Source: Neoarius graeffei
Lineage: Eukaryota > Chordata > Actinopteri > Siluriformes > Ariidae
Assembly (NCBI RefSeq): GCF_027579695.1
Contig: NC_083579.1
Location: forward strand, 67,094,871 to 67,158,870
Direction: 5' to 3'
Length of the DNA stretch: 64,000 nt
The notes beneath the pieces are model-generated. The model had not been told where the DNA came from and ran no database searches. It saw only the letters and a program-made list of their open reading frames with translations. Shown here piece after piece: positions 57,246 to 64,000 of this stretch. Within the stretch, counting starts at the first letter, position 1; each line of letters starts with the position of its first letter. The position numbers were made by a program, and so were the translations under genes.

Positions 57246-58465
57246 CTGCATAAATAAAAAAAGAATAGAAAGAAGAGCTGAAATGTCGAAAAAAGTCCTC
57301 TTTATTTTTATCTTTGTCTCTGCATTTTGTCTTCTGCATTTCCCAGTTCTAGTTTGGGACTACACAACTTTTTTTTTTAAACCTATCTCTGCTTCTTCAT
57401 GCAATATGACTATGTCTCCTATTAACGATTAATGATTAATCCCACGACTGCACACCAACATCCAGCTCAAATCTCTTCATTAAGTTTGCGGATGACACAA
57501 CTGTGGTGGGTCTCATCAGCAACGGCGATGAGACAATCTACAGGAGTGAGGTGAGCCGCTTGGCCATGTGGTGCAAGGACAACAATCTCCGTCTGAACGT
57601 GGAGAAGACGAAGGAGATTGTTGTGGACTTCAGTAGAGAGCACACCCAGCATGCTCCACTATCTATCGACGGTGCTGCAGTGGAGAGGGTGAGCAGCACC
57701 AAGTTTCTGGGTGTGCACATCTCTGAAGACCTGTCCTGGAGCAACAACACTGCATCACTGGCCAAAAAAGCCCAACAGCATCTGTACTTCCTTCGCAAAC
57801 TGAGGAGAGCAAGAGCCCCGGCCCCCATCATGCACACTTTCTACAGAGGCACCATCAAGAACATTCTGAGCAGCTGCATCACCGTGTGGTATGGCGCCTG
57901 CACCGTGTCCTGCTGCAAGTCTCTGCAGCGCATCGTGAGACCAGCTGAGAGGATCATTGGTGTCTCTCTCCCTTCTCTAATGGATATTTATAACTCCCGC
58001 CTCACCCACAAAGCCATCAGGATTGCAGGTGACCCCACCCACCCATCTCACAGCTTCTTCAGCCTGCTGCCGTCGAGGAGGAGACTGTGGAGTCTCCGGG
58101 CCAAAACCAGCAGGCTCAAGAACAGTTTCTTTCACCAGGCAGTCAGGAGGCTCAACTCCCTCCCTGTTCTGCCCCTCCTCCCCCCTCTGCCCCCTGCCAC
58201 AGATTCTGCTCGCACACCTCCCTTCAGCATCTGACATGTTATTCTCACAGTTCCCCCCCCCCCCCCCCAACACACACACACACACACATACATCTCATCG
58301 TTCATTAACGCACTGAACTCAGGGACCGCACATCTCATTTTACCTCACTCATTTGCACTATTCCGCACTACCTCATCTTAACAGCTGCTAGTTTGTTTAT
58401 ACTGCTTATTTCATGTTTACCTGCTATACCTCAAGTGCCCTTGACTGTTAGTTTATTTGAACCAA

Positions 58466-58507
<42 letters not shown>

Positions 58508-59502
58508 AGTGGCGTCTGGTAGTCTTTCAAACAGGGGAGGCTGGTCGGTTACGATATTTCCAGATTTTAAAAGAAAAAACACATCAATTTTGCCCATACT
58601 CTTGCCTCTGATCTGGCTGATTGTTGGCAGGGTCACAAACTGTGAAATAACAGGTTCTTTTGGCCCATTAGCCTACTGTCCAATATACATGATGGTGGTG
58701 TTGGGGGTGGTATATTTTAACATTTTATATTTTAAAATTGTGGCATGTGGCATGTTGTTTAAAAATTGATCATTATTGAAAGCAGCTGTTTGTCAGGAAC
58801 CTCGGCAGTAACAGCAGAGTGTTCTGGAATAGGCACAAGCACTGACCTTGGGGAGCCAAACATAGAGCTGGGTGCCACACATTTCATTCAATGACACTTT
58901 CCCTATATTTTACTTATTTTGACTGAGAAATGTTTTATTGACAATTTTGATAACCCTTCACTTTTAATCCAGGTCTGTAGTGTGAAATGTTCTCGGCTGT
59001 GTTTTTGTTTAAAAATGTTTTCCAAATTGTAGCTGTGTTTAATTCATATCCAGAGAAATATATATTCCAATATAATATACTCAGCATAAACATTTTAAAT
59101 AGATTCTATATTTTTGGTCCATCCATGACATATTACTAAAGTAGCCTATTTACTGTTGTTGATGTGGGTCACTTGCTGTTAGCCAATTCACTTTCTCGTA
59201 CCAGGAGAGCTGAAAGGAACGAGTATTATTCCCTACCTTTTTCACCAAGTCAATTTGAGGCGTTGGTCTACCCTGCTCTTTAATTTTAATTTTTTCCTCG
59301 AAAGGAAGACTGGCAAATGGCTTCGCCAAAATTAAATCAGCAATGCTTGGCATCCGTGCGCAGCTTTCTTGTTAGCTGACTAGCCCCCTCAAGTTCAAGT
59401 TCAGTCACTCAAACGAAATTTCTGGAACTAAGATAGCAAACTTGACAACACTATATTTACACTTTATTTACAATGAAAATATATACAAACTATAAAAAAG
59501 CT

Positions 59503-59872
59503 GGCACGGTGGTGTAGTGGTTAGCGCTGTCACCTCACAGCAAGAAGGTCCGGGTTCGAGCCCCGGGGCCGGTGAGGGCCTTTCTGTGTGGAGTTTGCAT
59601 GTTCTCCCCGTGTCCGCGTGGGTTTCCTCCGGGTGCTCCGGTTTCCCCCACAGTCCAAAGACATGCAGGTTAGGTTAACTGGTGACTCTAAATTGACCGT
59701 AGGTGTGAATGGGAGTGTGAATGGTTGTCTGTCTATGTGTCAGCCCTGTGATGACCTGGCGACTTATCCAGGGTGTACCCCGCCTTTCGCCCGTAGTCAG
59801 CTGGGATAGGCTCCAGCTTGCCTGCGACCCTGTAGAAGGATAAAGCGGCTAGAGATAATGAGATGAGATGAG
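59503..59872 (+). mobile_element. SINE A copy (full length)
   Basis: Target duplication ATAAAAAAGCTGG at 59492 and 59873. Confidence 0.92.
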
Positions 59873-60090
59873 ATAAAAAAGCTGGTAGAAACCGTATGTA
59901 ATGAATGAAATCGAAATGTAAGCTGATCTCTTACAATACACCACAGCACTTGCGAATCCGCATGGGACTGAACTGAAATTCACCGCTGCCTGTCTATATT
60001 TGAAACGAGCTGTCAATCAAAGAAAATATCCGGCCGCTTTCACCAATCACCAGTCTCCTTGCGGAAAGCTTTGCCATGTCCCTCCCACTG

Positions 60091-60318
60091 TGAGGCTGGG
60101 AGTCCGTGGGGCGGGCGTTTTCGCAGTATTTGTCCAATAACCGTCTTGCATTTTGAGATTGAAAAGCGCAGAGCTCCCAAATGCCATTGAAGTCCACTGA
60201 GGCTGGGAGTCCGTGGGAGTCCGTGGGCAGGCGTTTTCGCAGTATTTGTCCAATAATCGTCTTGCATTTTGAGATTGAAAAGCGCATAGCTCCCAAATGC
60301 CATTGAAGTCCACTGAGG
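60091..60318 (+). repeat. tandem duplication in the hAT-like element
   Basis: Two copies of a unit containing GGCGTTTTCGCAGTATTTGT and AATGCCATTGAAGTCCACTG. Open frames on the minus strand here repeat the same peptide and are not genes. Confidence 0.85.
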
Positions 60319-60566
60319 CTGGGCTGCATCGCGCTGTCACGAGGGGGAAAAACTCACGCGCACATTAGGCGAACTGGGGAAAGTTATAACGGAATGATTT
60401 CGCACTGTAGTTGGGTTGAGCACATATATTTCTATGATTCTGGATCTGAAATAGCAATGTTATAAGGTCGGCTATAACATAAGCCTAGCGCAATTCATCC
60501 TACACGATGTTCGTCATTTTTAGAGGAGGCTGAGCCTCCCTCGTTGTCTTGGAGCAATCGCCCGTG

Positions 60567-60579
<13 letters not shown>

Positions 60580-60638
<59 letters not shown>

Positions 60639-60900
60639 ATATGAGTGTTTAGTCTACGTCTAGTTCATATCTAGAGTGTTTATACTGTTTATATTGTCTG
60701 TTTGAGTGTTTAGTCTTTGTCTAGTTCTTATCTAGTGTTTACACTGTTCATATTGTCTGAGTGTTTAGTCTATGTCTAGTTCTTATCTAGTGTTTCTAGT
60801 GTTTATACTGTTTATTTATACTGTTCATATTGTTTGTCTGAGTGTTTAGTCTATGTCTAGTTCCTATCTAGAGTGTTTATACTGTTTATATTGTTTGTTT
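60580..60900 (+). repeat. (TA)n and imperfect minisatellite in the LINE 3' end
   Basis: (TA)n at about 60583-60630 followed by four or five irregular copies of a unit with TTAGTCTATGTCTAGTTC and TATACTGTTTATATTGT. Confidence 0.85.
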
Positions 60901-61039
60901 GTTTTTTCAATTATTCTATTTTTATTTACTGCATTGCCTGTTTGCACCGTGGGTCAGAGAGGACTGAAATTTCATCTGTGCTGTATGTCGAGCATGTATA
61001 GCATATTTGACAATAAAGTTGACTTGACTTGACTTAATC

Positions 61040-61582
61040 AATGAAATCTATCAATGATTCTACATCATGCTGACCTTTGACACTGCCCACAAAATGGCAA
61101 TACGACTGCGCCCTTAAGTGAGTGAACTTAAGTGAGCAGGAATACAAAATAATTTTAAAGCACTGCTTCATGCGACACAGTGTGACAATACAGGGTAGTT
61201 AAAATGCATTTGTGCAAAATGTGTCATATTTCTAGCCTATGGGTTTGGGGGGTTTTTTCCACTGCAGGTCGCCCTTTAATGATATTTTCAGTATAATGTT
61301 CTCAATGCATATTCCATACTGAAGACCAGCAGATTAAAATAGCAGTCAGCCCAGCTTTACTTATACAGCCCCAGCCCAGATAGAAAGCCGTTTTAACCGC
61401 TCCCTCTCTCTTTCTTTCTTTCAGCAGCAAGATCTGTGTCAGCATATTTAATCTTTCTGGGTACAAGGAGAAGCACAGACAACACAGCTGCAATAGTGTA
61501 ACTATTTCTGTCATGTTTACTGAGGTCATTTTAGGATACGACTTTGCAAAGCCGAATTATTCAGATTTATTCAAATGGTTTA
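61040..61582 (-). other. unc79 intron, nothing recognised
   Basis: No exon or repeat end was recognised. Confidence 0.4.
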
Positions 61583-63099
61583 CAGTGGTGCTTGAAAGTT
61601 TGTGAACCCTTTAGAATTTTCTATATTTCTGCATAAATATGACCTAAAACATCATCAGATTTTCACACAAGTCCTAAAAGTAGATAAAGAGAACCCAGTT
61701 AAAAAAATGAGACAAAAATATTATACTTCGTCATTTATTTATTGGGGAAAATAATCCAATATTACATATCTGTGAGTGGCAAAAGTATGTGAACCTTTGC
61801 TTTCAGTATCTGGTGTGACCCCCTTGTGCAGCAATAACTGCAACTAAACATTTCCGGTAACTGGTGATCAGTCCTGCACACCGGCTTGGAGGAATTTTAG
61901 CCCATTCCTCCGTAGAGAACAGCTTCAACTCTGGGATGTTGGTGGGTTTCCTCACATGAACTGCTCGCTTCAGGTCCTTCCACAACATTTCGATTAGATT
62001 AATATCAGGACTTTGACTTGGCCATTCCAAAACATTAACTTTATTCTTCTTTAACCATTCTTTGGTAGAACGACTTGTGTGCTTAGGGTCGTTGTCTTGC
62101 TGCATGACCCACCTTCTCTTGAGATTCAGTTCATGGACAGATGTCCTGACATTTTCCTTTAGAAGTCACTGGTATAATTCAGAATTCGTTGTTCCATCGA
62201 TGATGGCATGCCGTCCTGGCCCAGATGCAGCAAGACAGGCTCATTTAAGCCAAAAAGTTCTATTTTGGTCTCATCCGTGCACAAAACATTTTTCCAACAG
62301 CCTTCTGGCTTGTCCATGTGATCTTTAGCAAACTGCAGATGAGCAGCAATGTTCTTTTTGGAGAGCAGTGGCTTTCTCCTTGCAACCCTGCCATGCACAC
62401 CATTGTTGTTCAGTGTTCTCCTGATGGTGGACTCATGAACATTAACATTAGCCAATGTGAGAGAGGCCTTCAGTTGCTTAGAAGTTACCCTGGGGTCCTT
62501 TGTGACCTCGCCGACTATTACACGCCTTGCTCTTGGAGTGTTCTTTGTTGGTTCGACCACTCCTGGGGAGGGTAACAATGATCTTGAATTTCCTCCATTT
62601 GTACACAGTCTGTCTGACTGTGGATTGGTGGAGTCCAAACTCTTTAGAAGTGGTTTTGTAACCTTTTCCAGCCTGATGAGCATCAACAACACTTTTTCTG
62701 AGGTCCTCAGAAATCTCCTTTGTTCGTGCCATGATACACTTCCACAAGCATGTGTTGTGAAGATCAGACTTTGATAGATCCCTGTTCTTTAAATAAAACA
62801 GGGTGCCCAGTCACACCTGATTCTCATCCCATTGATTGAAAACACCTGACTCTAATTTCACCTTCAAATTAACTGCTAATCCTAGAGGTTCACATACTTT
62901 TGCCACTGACAGATATGTAATATTGGATCATTTTCCTTAATAAATAAATGACCAAGTCTAATATTTTTGTCTCATTTGCTTAACTGGGTTCTCTTTCACT
63001 ACTTTTAAGACTTGTGTGAAAATCTGATGATGTTTTAGGTCATATTTATGCAGAAATATAGAAAATTCTAAAGGGTTCATAAACTTTCAAGCACCACTG
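61583..63099 (-). mobile_element. Tc1-like transposon 3 (1517 bp, damaged)
   Basis: Same family as the copies at 31688 and 35247, with TA on both sides and CAGTGGTGCTTGAAAGTTTG ends. Confidence 0.92.
61803..62729 (-). pseudogene. Tc1-like transposase, frameshifted and internally deleted
   Basis: N-terminal MARTKEISEDLRKSVVDAHQ is followed by a frameshift near SGRTNK (about 62550). An internal deletion follows LFGLNEP, and the C-terminal part MQQDNDPKHTSRSTKEW to GGHTRY is readable, with NLIE in place of NPIE. Confidence 0.88.
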
Positions 63100-63101
63100 T
63101 A

Positions 63102-63950
63102 GTCAAATCAGTATCTTCAATACTGTCCATTAAAGTATATTATTAAAAATATATACAGTGGGATACTGAGAGAACCTGCCTAAGAAAAATCGATATAACC
63201 ATGAGCATAAGACACAACTCTGATGGATGGGATGTTATGGAGATCCATGTGAAGGACAATTCCCCATACTGAGTTAAAAAAAAAAAAAAAGATCTGCAGG
63301 GATTCACTTATGTTATTATCAGCAGACCTCTGGAGTGGATTTATATCCTCCTCCTCTGGACCAGCTTTCTAAAATCTGAAAATCAATAGACACTGATGGA
63401 ATTCTTCAAGTGGTAGGTAGGAAACAAGAATGTGAGAGAGACAGACCATATTTCACAACAAATGAAGGGTGCATAATATTCAGTGTGCTCAGCAGAGGTA
63501 CACAGCATTTTTATCATTGTTAATGATATGTACATTTTGCAGAGAATTGTTTCCATAATCTAAGCACTGTTCAGTAGTCCTTGAGTTAGCGCTCCTTTGA
63601 AAACGTAGTGACTGCTTGACAATCACTTGTAAAATATTTAACAGTTATTCCATGAAATCGAGCCGTACATGAGCTGATAGCATATGAGGCACGTAGCGCT
63701 GAGTCGGCTATAAGCCATGTATGACGAGATTGAGTGGAATAACTGTTTTATTTTATCCACATTCACTGGATTTTGAGAAACAGAGCATTTTTATTTTTTG
63801 TAAATTTGATAAATAAAAACTTTGTACAAAACGTCTGACAAAATCATTTCTGCTTAGAAGATAAACAAACCGACAAAATGACAATAGCAATTTGTGAAAA
63901 ATGCTAAAATAATAATTCTTCAAAAATAAAAAAGGTAGGTTCTTACCATG
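63102..63950 (-). other. unc79 intron, nothing recognised
   Basis: A/T-rich sequence without a recognised exon. Confidence 0.4.
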
Positions 63951-64000
63951 GCGGCACGGTGGTGTAGTGGTTAGCGCTGTCGCCTCACAGCAAGAAGGTC
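63951..64000 (+). mobile_element. SINE A copy, cut by the window end
   Basis: The tRNA-like head GGCGGCACGGTGGTGTAGTG through GCAAGAAGGTC begins here. Confidence 0.9.

Larger units (their letters stand above)
58507..60567. mobile_element. hAT-like element inside the LINE's (GT)n tract
   Basis: CAGTGGCGTCTGGTAGTCTT at the left and GAGGCTGAGCCTCCCTCGTT...CGCCCGTGG at the right form imperfect inverted ends. Lying within GT repeats hides the target duplication. It holds a SINE A and a duplicated block of about 115 bp at 60091-60318. Confidence 0.6.
57431..61035 (+). pseudogene. LINE (Rex1/CR1-like), 5'-truncated, in an unc79 intron
   Basis: It opens inside RT with FADDTTVVGLISNGDET and LNVEKTKEIVVDF, continues to NSFFHQAVRRLNS and a stop at 58234. 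The 3' UTR has (GT)n, (TA)n and repeats of GAGTGTTTAGTCTATGTCTA, ending AATAAAGTTGACTTGACTTG. It is antisense to unc79 and split by a hAT-like insert at 58507. Clade name tentative. Confidence 0.78.

Noticed and set aside
60640..60900. CRISPR-like array of spaced repeats
   Set aside because: Units are irregular, with no constant spacers; it is a minisatellite in a LINE 3' UTR of a eukaryotic genome.
61302..61529. 75-codon minus-strand frame as a further unc79 exon
   Set aside because: No resemblance to recalled UNC79 sequence and no convincing splice sites in frame.

Overview
The window is eukaryotic and almost certainly teleost. It holds the ends of two vertebrate neuronal genes facing each other, in a sea of transposable elements typical of fish: Tc1-like transposons, L2- and L1-type LINEs, Gypsy-type LTR elements, a Penelope-like fragment, hAT, Harbinger-like and TTAA-target elements, and tRNA-derived SINEs. 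The mix of SINE and Tc1 families would suit a catfish or another ostariophysan, but that is an impression, not a proof.

Host genes. Positions 3147-13821 (+) carry the last three coding exons of prima1, the proline-rich membrane anchor of acetylcholinesterase: a cysteine/polyproline exon, a transmembrane exon and a cytoplasmic-tail exon. The signal-peptide exon was not found. Positions 57245-53287 (-) carry the last nine coding exons of unc79, an auxiliary subunit of the NALCN sodium-leak channel, ending in the stop codon. The two genes converge, as PRIMA1 and UNC79 do in human, with about 39 kb between the stop codons. No other host gene was recognised.

Layout. 1-2432: a SINE split by a Harbinger-like element, itself split by a hAT-like element. 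2433-13821: prima1 introns with SINEs, foldback elements and a TTAA element. 15325-16751: a SINE-bounded tandem duplication. 16907-29529: a Gypsy element (A, +) whose integrase is split by a second Gypsy element (B, -). Both place integrase before reverse transcriptase, the unusual order of the Gmr1 group. 30544-31239: a second Harbinger-like element. 31688-33287: a nearly full-length Tc1. 34741-44106: two Tc1-like ends about 9.4 kb apart, enclosing a TIR element with a deleted Tc1 inside, an L1 split by a 951-bp TTAA foldback element, and an L2 split by a 3.3-kb hAT. 44302-46733: a hAT holding a TTAA element holding a SINE. 47511-51619: an L2 broken by two SINEs and a Penelope-like fragment with hammerhead-like motifs. 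51961-52684: a mariner-type element just beyond the unc79 3' end. 57431-64000: the next unc79 intron, with a LINE, a hAT-like element, SINEs and a Tc1.

The most informative signals are structural. Many insertions have readable target-site duplications, and several interrupted reading frames become continuous when the insert is ignored, so the relative order of many events can be read directly. No working autonomous element was seen: every transposase or polymerase frame examined carries stops, frameshifts or deletions. I saw no rRNA, true tRNA gene or CRISPR array.
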